NCBI GenBank assembly: GCA_027563935.2
Contig: CM050449.1
Location: 46,784,507 to 46,848,506, forward strand
Reading direction: 5' to 3'
DNA: 64,000 nt
Source: Costus lasius
Lineage: Eukaryota > Streptophyta > Magnoliopsida > Zingiberales > Costaceae
Positions 1-10,746 of the stretch are shown here, piece by piece (the first letter of the stretch is position 1; the number at the start of each line of letters is the position of its first letter). The translations under genes were made by a program, and so were the position numbers. The notes below the pieces were generated by a model that had not been told where the DNA came from, ran no database searches, and saw nothing but the letters and a program-made list of their open reading frames with translations.

Positions 1-1
1 C

Positions 2-1444
2 CCTATAGGCTGTAAATGGATCTTCAAGAAGAAGATTGACATGGATGGTAACGTGGTTACCTATAAAGGCAGGCTAGTTGCGAAAGGTTTCAAACAAATC
101 TACGGGATAGATTATGATGAAACTTTCTCACCTGTAGCTATGTTCAAGTCTATTCGGATTCTTTTTGCGATAGCTGCATATTACGATTATGAGATCTGGC
201 AGATGGATGTGAAGACAGCTTTCCTTAATGGAAATCTGGATGAGGATGTGTATATGACACAACCTGAAGGTTTCACTAATCCATCAGATCGTCATAAAAT
301 ATGCAAGTTAAAGAAGTCCATTTATGGACTGAAACAAGCATCTAGAAGCTGGAATATTCGTTTTGATGAATCAATCTCTGAGTTTGGTTTCATCAAGAAC
401 GAGGATGACCCGTGTGTATATAAAAGGTTTAGTGGGAGCGTAATTACATTCCTAATCCTCTACGTCGATGATATCTTAATCATTGGAAATGATATTCCTG
501 AACTGCATGCTGTTAAAGCATGGTTAGGAAAATGTTTCCAGATGAAAGATCTAGGAGAAGCAGCCTATGTATTAGGTGTGAAGATCTACCGGGATAGATC
601 TAAGAGGCTTCTCGGGCTGTGCCAGAGTACTTACATCGATAAAGTCCTGGAGAGATTTCATTTAGAGAATTCTAAACGAGGATATCTTCCAGTCAGACAT
701 GGTCTGAATCTTTCGAAGAGTCAGTGTCCACAAACACAGACTGAGAAAGATGAAATGGACAATACGCCTTATGCTTCGGCTATTGGGTCCATTATGTATG
801 CGATGTTGTGTACTCGCCCAGACGTCGCTTACGGGTTAAGCGTGACCAGTCGATTCCAAAGTAATCCAGGTTTGGCGCACTGGATTGCAGTCAAGAACAT
901 CCTAAAATATCTGCGGAGGACCAAAGATATGTTCTTGATATATGGTGGTCAGGAAGAACTCAGTATAGAGGGATATACTGACGCTTCGTTCCAGTCGGAC
1001 CAGGATGATTTCCGATCGCAATCAGGCTATGTTTTTAGCTTGAATGGTGGAGCAGTGGTGTGGAAGAGTTTCAAACAGTCAACTGTTGCTTATTCCACAA
1101 CAGAAGCCGAGTATGTTGCAGCCTCGGAAGCATCCAAGGAGGCAGTCTGGATTCGTAAGTTCGTGAGAGAACTTGGTGTCGTTCCTTCGAGTGCAGATCC
1201 TTTGGTTATCTTCTGTGATAACACTGGAGCAATTGCACAAGCAAAGGAACCACGGTCGCACCAGAAGTCCAAGCACATACAGAGACGGTTTCACTTGATC
1301 CGGGAGATCATTGATCGAGGCGAGATCAAAATATGCAAGGTTCATACAGATGACAATCTGGCAGACCCGCTTACCAAGCCTCTGGCACAGCAGAAGCATG
1401 AGAAGCACTGTAATAATATGGGTTTGAGGTTTCTCAACCATTAG
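2..1444 (+). CDS. Copia pol, reverse transcriptase and RNase H (5' partial, open)
   Basis: This is the C-terminal part of a copia polyprotein. The frame is open from base 2, so the apparent ATG at 41 is internal (MDGNVVTYKGRL). It shows the RT segment VAKGFKQIYGIDYDETFSPV, the DVKTAFLNG block and the catalytic YVDD near base 460. The RNase H domain follows: GYTDASFQSD near 970, STTEAEYVAASEA near 1090 and CDNTGAIAQAK near 1215. It ends with TAG at 1442-1444, just before the polypurine tract. Unlike B and C it has no stop in the visible part. It copies element RNA into DNA in virus-like particles. Whether the missing upstream part (gag, protease, integrase) is intact cannot be seen. Confidence 0.95.
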   Translation, partial: PIGCKWIFKKKIDMDGNVVTYKGRLVAKGFKQIYGIDYDETFSPVAMFKSIRILFAIAAYYDYEIWQMDVKTAFLNGNLDEDVYMTQPEGFTNPSDRHKICKLKKSIYGLKQASRSWNIRFDESISEFGFIKNEDDPCVYKRFSGSVITFLILYVDDILIIGNDIPELHAVKAWLGKCFQMKDLGEAAYVLGVKIYRDRSKRLLGLCQSTYIDKVLERFHLENSKRGYLPVRHGLNLSKSQCPQTQTEKDEMDNTPYASAIGSIMYAMLCTRPDVAYGLSVTSRFQSNPGLAHWIAVKNILKYLRRTKDMFLIYGGQEELSIEGYTDASFQSDQDDFRSQSGYVFSLNGGAVVWKSFKQSTVAYSTTEAEYVAASEASKEAVWIRKFVRELGVVPSSADPLVIFCDNTGAIAQAKEPRSHQKSKHIQRRFHLIREIIDRGEIKICKVHTDDNLADPLTKPLAQQKHEKHCNNMGLRFLNH

Positions 1445-1453
1445 ATTAAGTGC

Positions 1454-1464
1454 AAGTGGGAGAT
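1454..1464 (+). other. Polypurine tract of element A
   Basis: AAGTGGGAGAT lies directly before the 3' LTR start TGTTGGGG. The same 11 bases precede the 3' LTRs of B, C and D on the + strand and of E2 on the - strand. It primes plus-strand DNA synthesis. Confidence 0.85.
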
Positions 1465-3179
1465 TGTTGGGGTATGCCCTTAAGGCTAATGTTTGAGGCC
1501 TTTGGGATTGTAATTAGTATCATGTAATAAACTCTTATGTTTATAAAGGCATGGTTATTATTCAGGTTGTTACCTTGTCTGCTGTAATAAGTGTACTTCT
1601 GAATAATGTCTCAAAGCTGTTCAGCTAGGCTAACAGGCTATATGTCCTTAGTCGAGATATCTTGGTGAACATGAGACAGCCTTGATATGATTGAAACTAA
1701 TATGTGTGCTAATCTTATAGGATGCTTCGAGCATGGAATAAGATGTAGACTCATGGGTACATTGGATGTACTGGACAGACCCTACTAGGATATTCAATTG
1801 CTTGTCACAATGTGAATGATCCTTGTAAGCACCAAGTGGCACATGTCCTCTGACTTGAGATCACTTGTGTTTCTAAATGATGATTGTCATTATTTTGAGG
1901 TAGTTCAATATCATTTGAAAGATAATGATTATAGACTATCTTGGATGGTGAGCTTGAATCAGGTTAGGGCACTAGTGATAGACATAGGATTGCCGTCTCC
2001 TTGTTTAAGGAGTGTGATGTTCTAAAGGGCCCCCCTATATGAGATGATTGAGATAGTGTATGGCCATACCCAGATGACTATGTTCATCTGATCTAATCAT
2101 GCTCATCGTATTGGAGTTACAAGCTTGACCCGCTTGTCCAATAAGAACATCCAGTGGCAAAGGACACATGTATGCCTAGTGAAGTTGATTCACACTTGTG
2201 CTGTGGTTTGGGGGTAGTCTTGCAAGACTCTTTCCTTTATATCGGGAGATAGTGATGTGTTGCTAGATACCCCTCACTGATCGTGATAACGAAAGTTATC
2301 GTTACCGACATTTAAAGGAAACCCTCAGGGTCGCACAATTTGATGATATGGCTTACTTAAGTCAGATCGTGTGGACTGAACTGTTTAGACTCAGTTTAAA
2401 CGAGTTTAGACTCTGATTGTGAGTGAGATCTGGTCTGATCATGTTTGATTGATTAGGGCTTGAGATCGGTAAGCTTCGATCGAGAGTATGCATGCTAGAT
2501 CGAAGAGATCAGGAGCATCAAGAGATGAACGGTTAGATCTTGATCCATTTGGTTCAAAGAGATCTAGACCATGGCTTGGGCTGGTTTAATTGGGGTTTTG
2601 AACCGAATTGGGTTGAACCTAATTGGCTTGAACCGGTTCACATGGGTGAACGTATGGTTCAAGGTTTAAAGGCTTGTTGGGCGGTTTTTCCTTCAAGTGA
2701 TCGCATGGCTTGAAAACCTTCCATTTTTGGAAGTGTAACGCCATGACTTGAATGAAGAAGGCTTAACGCAATTTAGCCTTTACTCTTTTGTCATCTTCGT
2801 TGAACGAAGAGAGGACTCTCGGACAAGGAAGCTCTCGGCCAAGCACATCTCATCTTCAACACACGACAAGGAACTTTGGGGATCTCTTGCTAGCACAAGG
2901 AAGATCCTAAAGGGTAGCCATCTCTCATCTAGTGTGTGTTTTCTTTGGAGGAGTGCTTTCTTGCCCTCTTGCTTCCAAGCCGCCACCCTCTATCATGGCT
3001 ATGGTAAAAGATCTCAAACTTGATCTTTGCAATACTTATAAAGTTGATCATATATATGTGTTCATGCAAACGATCATATTGAAACCCTAGAAGAGTACAT
3101 TTTCCGCATGCTCTAGGGTTTGCCCCCCTCTCGAAAGGGGTTTTACATGCTTGCGCTCCCCCTTGAAGGGGACCCTTCA
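1465..3179 (+). repeat. 3' LTR of element A (1715 bp)
   Basis: The LTR begins TGTTGGGGTATGCCC and ends CCCTTCA. The start is fixed by the polypurine tract; the end is fixed by the sequence switching at 3180 to the interior of a sister LTR. It is about 25-30 bp longer than the LTRs of B and C. The extra length sits at the U5 end, where two terminal hairpins occur in series: CCCCTCTCGAAAGGGG as in C and CCCCTTGAAGGGG as in B. Several short ORFs within it have no similarity to anything I know. Confidence 0.88.
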
Positions 3180-4472
3180 ACTTGTGTTTTCTAAATGATG
3201 ATTGTCATTGTTTTGAGGTAGTTAAATATCATTTGAAATATAATGATTATAGGCTATCTTGGATAATGAACTTGAATCAGGTTAGGGCACTAGTGATAGA
3301 CATAGGATTGCCGTCTCCTTGTTTAAGGAGTGTGATGTTCTAAAGGGGCCCCCTGGATGAGATGATTGAGAAAAGAGTATGGCCATACCCAGGTGACTAT
3401 GTTCATCTGATCTAATCATGCTCATCATATTGGAGTTACAAGCTTGACACGCTTGTCCAATAAGAACGTCCAGTGGTAAAGGAAATATGCATGCCTTGTG
3501 ATTTGATTCACACTTGTGCTGTGGTATGGGTGTAGTCTTGGAAGACTCTTTCCTTTATATCGGGAGACAGTGATGTGTTGCTAGATACCCCTCACTGATC
3601 GTGATAATGTGAGTTATCGTTACCGACATTTAAAGGAAACCCTCAGGGTCGCACAATTTGATGATATGGCTTACTTAAGTCAGATCGTACGGACAGAATT
3701 GTTCGGGTTCAGTTTAAAGGGATTTAATCTCTGATTGTGAGTGAGATCTGGTCTAATCATGTTTGATTGATTAGGGATTGAGATCGGTAAGCTTCGATTG
3801 AGAGATTGGATGCTAGATCGGTCAGATCAGAAGCATTAAGAGATCAACGGTCAGATCAAGAACCTTGTGGTTTAATTATGATTTGGACTAGTTGCTTGGC
3901 TTATTTGGTTTGTGAACCGAAACAAAGTGAACCAGCTCAAATGAGCGCATGGTTCAAAAGGGTGAAGAGAGATTTGCGACTTGGTGTGCGCATGTGAACG
4001 TTGAGAGGTGGTATGCTATTTTTAGATAGCAACTCTCTAAACGTGACCACGCTCCACGCTTCTCCTTTTGACGCCTCTTCTCGTCTCGCCTCTCCACTAG
4101 TCGCAAGAAGTTTTCTCGTGTGTCGTGAAGAAGGTGGACGAAGAAGGAAAAGAAAAATTTGCCAAGAAGTTTTCATCCCTCTCCATTCGATCAAGGACAC
4201 TTTGTAGCCTTGCTAGCACAAGGAGCGACAAAGAGTTTGCCATCATCCTCTTGTGTGCGAATCCCTTTGGAGAAGAAGCAATTGACTCTTTGCTTCCAAG
4301 GCAACATCTAGGCTATGGCGATGGTATGAACGTTTTCATTAATCTTTATTAGCCTTTTATCGAGTTGATCATTTAACATGCAAGTTGATCCTATAACCCT
4401 AATTTCCGCAAGACAAAGTTTTATATGCGCCATCACTTTAGGGTTTTGCTCCCCCTTGAAGGGGACTCTACA
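3180..4472 (+). repeat. 5' LTR of element B (5' truncated by A)
   Basis: The last 1293 bp of a 1690-bp LTR, from ACTTGTGTTTTC to CTCTACA. It aligns without indels to the two pieces of B's 3' LTR (158 bp + 1135 bp). Substitutions by eye include TAGT/TAGC, GGGC/GGGT, GATCG/GATTG and ATGG/ATAG; several are C/T or G/A. The end is confirmed by the primer-binding site two bases later. Confidence 0.88.
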
Positions 4473-4474
4473 AT

Positions 4475-4486
4475 TGGTATCAGAGC
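4475..4486 (+). other. Primer-binding site of element B
   Basis: TGGTATCAGAGC is complementary to the 3' end of plant initiator tRNA-Met. It is separated by AT from the LTR end and marks the start of minus-strand DNA synthesis. Confidence 0.93.
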
Positions 4487-6290
4487 GCAAGTTCTTAATG
4501 TATGTTATGTTGATTGCTTGATGCTTTACGTGATCCATAAATGTGCTAGTCAATAGATCTGATGTTTTCATGACATGCGTAACTACATACTTGTTGTAGA
4601 ACATTTGTTGTATTTTGACGCATGTACATAGTATGCGCTTGTAATAGTTTTGTTTCTTTAAAAACTTAAACACTTGCGCGTATATCATTAGATCAAGGCC
4701 TTACATTAAACCCTTAGACGGGTTATTAGGGTTGAAGTCACCCCTAGGTTAGATCCAGACAGTCTGATCAGATCATCTGACAGCCTTGATGGGTTGACCA
4801 GGTAGCACCTGTGCGCTAGCACCTGGTGGCTACAGGTCGACTACAGACAGGCGTGTAGCGATGTCTGATTGAGACAACTAGTGAACGCACATGAGTTAGG
4901 CCCGGGGTCACACCCGCTTGCCAGACCTCATTGTGGTTGTTCAGCCCTAGTGCATGCATGGTTGACCTTATGGTCGACTCAAGTCAGTTAGGACTTGGTG
5001 CATGCAAGGGCAGTGGATCTGACTAGGATGGATGAGTGGATCCCTAGTAATGGACCGTTGTAAGGTTGTAGGGCAAATAAGGAAAATTAAAATTGATCCC
5101 ATGGCGTTTTCGAAATTTTAATTTTGGATCACATGATTGTTGATTGATGCATATGTATGTTTATTTAATCTTATGTGGGCTGCCCATATTAACTGTGTGC
5201 TGTGCTGGGGCCTGCGAGCCTGGATTTATTGTTGTAAATTAATTACTGTGATCTGCGCATCACATTGTTTTAATTTATAAAATGTTATTGACCTGCGTGT
5301 CAATCTTGTCTAGATAGTTAAATTTGTAATTTAATTAGACAAGAGCACAGAGCACACTTGGCAGAGGCGCATGCAGCAGTGGCTTGACCAGGTGGGAGGT
5401 CTAGGGTTCGACCCTAGGACCTGGCGCATTTTCCTGGTGGGCGCACCAGAGCTGCAATTGGCGCTTGGGCCCTGGTTTGGGCCAGATGAGCAGCAAAAGA
5501 CCCATGAAGAGCAAGTAAAGACTTAATTTAGGTTAAGGTCTTACTAGGGCTATGGGCTTTTACCACATAAGATCCATGCTTTCTTTTAATGTTTGAATAT
5601 TAGAATTGCATGATTAAGTTTATCTTTTGCTATCACCATAGGAATTGTATGATAGTGAAGAAGATAAAAGACCGTTAAAATCCAACGCTAAAATATCAAG
5701 CTCGTAAGCCTTCTGACGCGAAACCTCACTGTTCTGATTATCGTTGGAGCCGTGTTGTACCCACTCAGTGGGCACGTCCATCTATCTTCAGACGGTGCGG
5801 GATTACACCTGTGTGTTACAGAGTAGGGATTTATCCCTTCTCGTTGCTCAGCATAGCACATGGTGGTCTAGGGAGTAGGTCGGGTCAGCTTGACCATGTA
5901 GGCTACATATGTGGCGCATATGGTAGCACATGGAGGCAGCCATCTGTGGGATCAGAGACTGTGTTGTACTAACTCAGTTGGCACAGTCTGCTGGATTGCC
6001 CAGATGAAGGGGAATCGCACGGGTTGGCGATCGGCAGGGACTGCCTACCGGAGATTAGTGCTTGTACTCTCTGTGCATCTTATCTCGCCTGAGCGGGACG
6101 CGGAGACCAAGTATGAAATCCGGATCCCATCTCACTAAAAGAGTGTCTACTCTTTCGGACTGTTTAATGGATTTTTCAGTCAGATAAAATAGTGAGAAAA
6201 AGAATCTTTATTAAGTCCTGATTGATTCTTAACATTGATACTGACCTTGCTGTTCTTGCATTGTTGTAGATACCTGCAGCAACGAACACC
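4487..6290 (+). other. Untranslated leader of element B
   Basis: About 1.8 kb of non-coding leader between PBS and gag, matching the leader of C closely. It contains a tRNA T-arm-like segment (5401-5417). It also holds three hairpins near its 3' end: CCCAC-TCA-GTGGG at 5760-5772, CTAAC-TCA-GTTGG at 5969-5981 and CTCGC-CTGA-GCGGG at 6084-6097. Equivalent hairpins with different stem sequences occur in D's leader. A role in genomic RNA dimerisation or packaging is inference. Short ORFs here, for example 5911-6138, are not convincing genes. Confidence 0.75.
5401..5417 (+). other. tRNA T-arm-like hairpin (box B-like) in leader B
   Basis: CTAGG-GTTCGAC-CCTAG is a perfect 5-7-5 T-arm with a box B-like loop, preceded by GGTGGGAGGT. 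C has CCAGG-GTTCGAC-TCTGG at the same place. It looks like the remnant of a tRNA-derived SINE carried in the leader. Confidence 0.5.
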
Positions 6291-9200
6291 ATGAACTTCA
6301 ATGTGCGATCCCTACTGGAAAGGGAGAAGTTTGCTGGGCCGAACTTCTCCGACTGGTTCGGACACCTTAAGATCGTTCTTAAGGCAGAGAGGAAACTGTA
6401 TGTCCTCGAGACGGCAATACCGCCTCAGCCCGCTCCGAACGCCGCAAGGGCGGTTCGGGAAGCCTATGATAAGCACGTCAATGATAGCATTGATGTCGCT
6501 TGCCTGATGCTAGCGTCTATGACGCCACCGCTGCAGCGTCAGCATGAGGATATGTTGGCTATACAGATTATAGCGAACCTCAAGATGCTATATGCTGCAC
6601 AGGCGAGGACAGAGCGCTATAATTTGACGAAGCTGTTCTTTCAGAGCAAACTGGCTGAAGGGAGCCCAGTGGGAGCTCATGTGCTCAAGATGATTAGGCA
6701 CAAGGAGGCTCTAGAAAAACTGGGGCATACCATCAACCAGGAGCTTGCTGTGGATATTATTCTGCAGTCTCTCCCGCCTTCATTCGACGCGTTCATTATT
6801 AATTTCAATATGAACAAAATCGATTGTACTCCAGCAGAGCTGCTGAATATGCTCTTGACCACTGAGGAGACTCTGAAGGGTAAGCCTTCGACCTCTGTCT
6901 TAATGGTTCCTTCAAGGAACAAGAAGAAGGGGAAGAAGGGCAAGGCCCCTGTCAAGAGCTACAGCAAGGCTCTGAAACAGAAGGTTAAGCGGTCTAAGGA
7001 ATACAGGTGTTTCCACTGTGGCCAGCTGGGTCACTGGAAAAAGGACTGTAAAGCGCTCCAAGGAGATAAGAGGGGAAGCTTCGCTTCTGGCTCAGGTATA
7101 TTCGTGACTGAGGTCATGTTTTCTTCTTCTATATCATGGGTGTTGGACACTGCATGTGGAGTTCACATTTGTTCAAATGTACAGGAACTCAAGAGAAGAA
7201 GGCAGGTGGGACAGCATGAAGTAGACCTACGCGTTGGAAACGGGGCACGGGTTGCTGCTGTTGCTGTAGGAGACTATTTCATTTCTTTACCATCTGGACT
7301 TGTATTGGAACTAAACAGTTGTTATTTTGTTCCCAGTATTACTAAAAATATTATCTCCATTCCTGCTCTTGTCAGGAAGGGTTTTTCCTTTGAATGCAAT
7401 ATTTCAAAGTGTGTTTTATCTTATGATAATATTGTTTATGCAACTGGTTCAATTAGCAATGGGTTATACATGTTGGACATGGAATGTTCTATACAGAATA
7501 TTGATAATAAGAAAGCCAAGTATGCTGATGACAGCACCTTGCTATGGCATAGTCGTTTAGGCCATATTAACGAGAAACGCATTAAGCGGTTGCATGATCA
7601 TGGACTGCTGGGATCATTCTCCTACAAGGAGATTGATACATGCACAGCTTGTTTGATGGGTAAAATGACGAAGTCACCTTTTCCTCACAAAGGTCAAAGG
7701 GCTTCAGGTTTACTTGACCTTATACACAGTGATGTGTGTGGGCCATTTAGTAAACATGCCAGAGGTGGCTATCAGTACTTCATTACCTTTACTGATGATT
7801 TCAGTAGGTATGGCTATGTCTATCTGATGAGACATAAGAGTGAATCTTTTGACAAGTTCAAAGAGTTCAAGAATGAAGTACAGAATCAGCTAGGCCGAAA
7901 TATCAAGGCACTTCGCTCAGATCGAGGTGGTGAATACCTAAGTCATGCGTTTACTGACTATCTAAAGCAGTGTGGGATTATCTCACAGCTCACTCCGCCA
8001 GGAACACCGCAATGGAATGGTGTGTCCGAGAGGAGAAATAGAACGTTACTTGATATGGTTCGTTCTATGATGAGTCAGGCTTCTTTACCCAACTCCTTTT
8101 GGGGTTTTGCACTGGAAACAGCTGCAAAGGTACTAAACCGAGTGCCATCCAAGGCAGTTTCAAAGACGCCATATGAGTTATGGTATGGGAAACAGCCGAG
8201 CTTGACATTTATCAGGATCTAGGGCTGCGAAGTTATGTCAAAAAGCTCGCCTCTGGGAAACTAGAGAGCAGATCTGACAAATGTATCTTTGTCGGTTACC
8301 CTAAGGAAACTAAGGGTTATTATTTCTACGATCCCAAGGAGAACAAGGTTTTTGTTGCTCGGACGGCCATATTTCTTGAGAAGGAGTTTCTTCTGCAAGA
8401 GGCCAGTGGGAGAAAAATAAAGCTGGATGAGAATCCAGAGGAAGGACAAAGTAGTCAAGCACAGTTGGATGAGCCTGAGCCAGTAGATCAGGTTATTGAA
8501 CAACCTGAGGCTCAAATATCACGGGAACCGCGAAGATCAGGAAGGATTCGTCGACAGCCTGAGCGCTATGACGGAATCTACATCATTGATCATGATGACC
8601 CCCTCACTTATGCGGATGCGGTCAGTGGACCGGAGTCAGCTAGATGGCTTGAAGCTATGCGAGCCGAGATGGACTCCATGTCAGATAACCAAGTTTGGGA
8701 TTTGGTTGATCCGCCTCCGGGAGTTATCCCTATAGGCTGTAAATGGATCTTCAAGAAGAAGATTGACATGGATGGTAACGTGGTTACCTATAAAGGCAGG
8801 CTAGTTGCGAAAGGTTTCAAACAAATCTACGGGATAGATTATGATGAAACTTTCTCACCTGTAGCTATGTTTAAGTCTATTCGGATTCTTTTCACGATAG
8901 CTGCATATTATGATTATGAGATTTGGCAAATGGATGTGAAAACAGCTTTCCTTAATGGAAATCTGGATGAGGATGTGTACATGACACAACCTGAGGGTTT
9001 CACTAATCCATCAGATCGTCATAAGATATGCAAGTTAAAGAAGTCTATTTATGGACTTAAGCAAGCATCAAGAAGCTGGAATATTCGTTTTGATGAATCA
9101 GTCACGGAATTCGGTTTCATCAAGAACGAGGATGACCCGTGTGTATATAAGAGGTTTAGTGGGAGCATAATTACTTTCCTAGTCCTCTACGTCGATGATA

Positions 9201-10171
9201 TCTTGATCATTGGAAATGACATTCCTGAAATGCATGCTGTGAAGGCATGGTTAAGGAAATGTTTCCAGATGAAAGATTTAGGAGAAGCAGCCTATGTATT
9301 AGGTGTGAAGATCTACAGGGATAGATCTAAGAGGCTTCTCGGGCTGTGCCAGAGTACTTACATCGAAAAGGTCCTGGAAAGATTTCATTTAGAGAATTAT
9401 AAACGAGGATATCTTCCAGTCAGACATGGTCTGAGTCTTTCGAAGAGTCAGTGTCCACAAACACAGACTGAGAAAGATGAAATGGACAATACGCCTTATG
9501 CTTCGGCTATTGGTTCCATTATGTATGCGATGTTGTGTACTCGCCCTGACGTCGCTTACGGGTTAAGTGTGACCAGTAGTTTCCAAAGTAATCCAGGTGT
9601 GGCGCACTGGATTGCAGTCAAGAACATCTTAAAATATCTGCGGAGGACCAAAGATATGTTCTTGATATATGGTGGTCAGGAAGAACTCAGTATAGAGGGA
9701 TATACTGACGCTTCGTTCCAGTCAGACCAGGATGATTTCCGATCGCAATCAGGCTATGTTTTTAGCTTGAATGGAGGAGCAGTGGTGTGGAAGAGTTTCA
9801 AACAGTCAACTGTTGCTGATTCCACAACAGAATCCGAGTATGTTGCAGCCTCGGAAGCATCCAAGGAGGCAGTGTGGATTCGTAAGTTCGTGGGAGAACT
9901 TGGTGTTGTTCCTTCGAGTGCAGATCCTTTGGTTATCTTCTGTGATAACACTGGAGCAATCGCACAAGCAAAGGAACCACGGTCGTACCAGAAGTCCAAG
10001 CACATACAGAGACGGTTTCATTTGATCAGGGAGATCATAGATCGTGGCGAGATCAAAATCTGCAAGGTTCATACAGATGACAATCTGGCAGACCCGCTTA
10101 CCAAGCCTCTGGCGCAGCAGAAGCATGAGAAGCACTGTAATAATATGGGTTTGAGATTTCTCAACCATTAG
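6291..10171 (+). pseudogene. Copia gag-pol of element B (one stop, one frameshift)
   Basis: Gag and pol in one frame, starting MNFNVRSLLEREKF. The gag zinc knuckle CFHCGQLGHWKKDC is near residue 240. The protease motif reads DTACG near residue 285. The pre-integrase zinc finger starts HSRLGHINEKR. The integrase core residues lie in HSDVCGPF, RSDRGGEY and NGVSERRNRT. RT (YVDD) and RNase H (GYTDASFQSD) follow. At 8220-8222 a TGG seen in C is TAG, and one base is missing at about 8230, shifting the frame; the rest reads on to 10171. The total of 3881 bp against 3882 bp in C fits a single-base deletion. The ATG at 8180 is not a real start. RT and integrase cannot be made as one polyprotein from this copy. 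Confidence 0.93.
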
Positions 10172-10191
10172 ATTAAGTGCAAGTGGGAGAT

Positions 10192-10746
10192 TGTTGGGGT
10201 ATGCCCTTAAGCCTAATGTTTGAGGCCTTGGGAATGTATCAGTATCATGTAATAAACTGTTATGTTTATATAGGCATGGTTGTTATTCAGTTAGCTACAT
10301 TGTCTGCTGCAATATATGTTCTTCTGAATAATGTCTCAATGCTGCTCAGCTGGGCTGACATGCAGTTAAGTCCTTAGTCGATGTATCTTGGTGAACATGA
10401 GACAGCCTTGATATGATTAAGACTAATATGTGTTCTAGTCTTATAGGATGCTTCGAGCATGGAATAAGATGTAGACTCATGGGTACATTGGATGTATGGG
10501 ACAGACCCTACTAGGATGTTCAATTGTTTGTCACAATGTGAATATTCCTTGAATGAGACAAGTGGCACATTTCCTCTGACTTGAGATCACTTGTGTTTTC
10601 TAAATGATGATTGTCATTGTTTTGAGGTAGCTAAATATCATTTGAAATATAATGATTATAGGCTATCTTGGATAATGAACTTGAATCAGGTTAGGGTACT
10701 AGTGATAGACATAGGATTGCCGTCTCCTTGTTTAAGGAGTGTGATG
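10192..10746 (+). repeat. 3' LTR of element B, first part
   Basis: The first 555 bp of B's 3' LTR, starting TGTTGGGG after the polypurine tract at 10181-10191. It ends at GTGATG where element C begins. The last five bases TGATG (10742-10746) are C's target site. Confidence 0.92.

Larger units (their letters stand above)
1..3179 (+). mobile_element. Copia element A, 3' half (Angela/BARE-like)
   Basis: This is the right-hand part of a Ty1/copia retrotransposon: the end of pol, a polypurine tract and a complete 3' LTR. Its left part is outside the window. It belongs to the same family as B and C, with almost the same pol and the same LTR start. Directly after its 3' end the sequence continues in the middle of a sister LTR at ACTTG, which fits insertion of A into B's 5' LTR. 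The matching 5-bp duplication on the other side would lie off-window, so that point is inference. The Angela/BARE assignment rests on the LTR start, LTR length and long leader of the family. Confidence 0.9.

Noticed and set aside
1079..1441. Long antisense open frames over pol (also at 9754-10168, 17724-18219, 6677-6955 and 14646-14924)
   Set aside because: They lie opposite conserved pol or gag sequence and recur only because the sense sequence is conserved; no domain is recognisable.
8180..10171. A separate gene starting at the ATG at 8180
   Set aside because: Comparison with C shows it is the downstream part of gag-pol after a stop and a one-base deletion, not an independent start.
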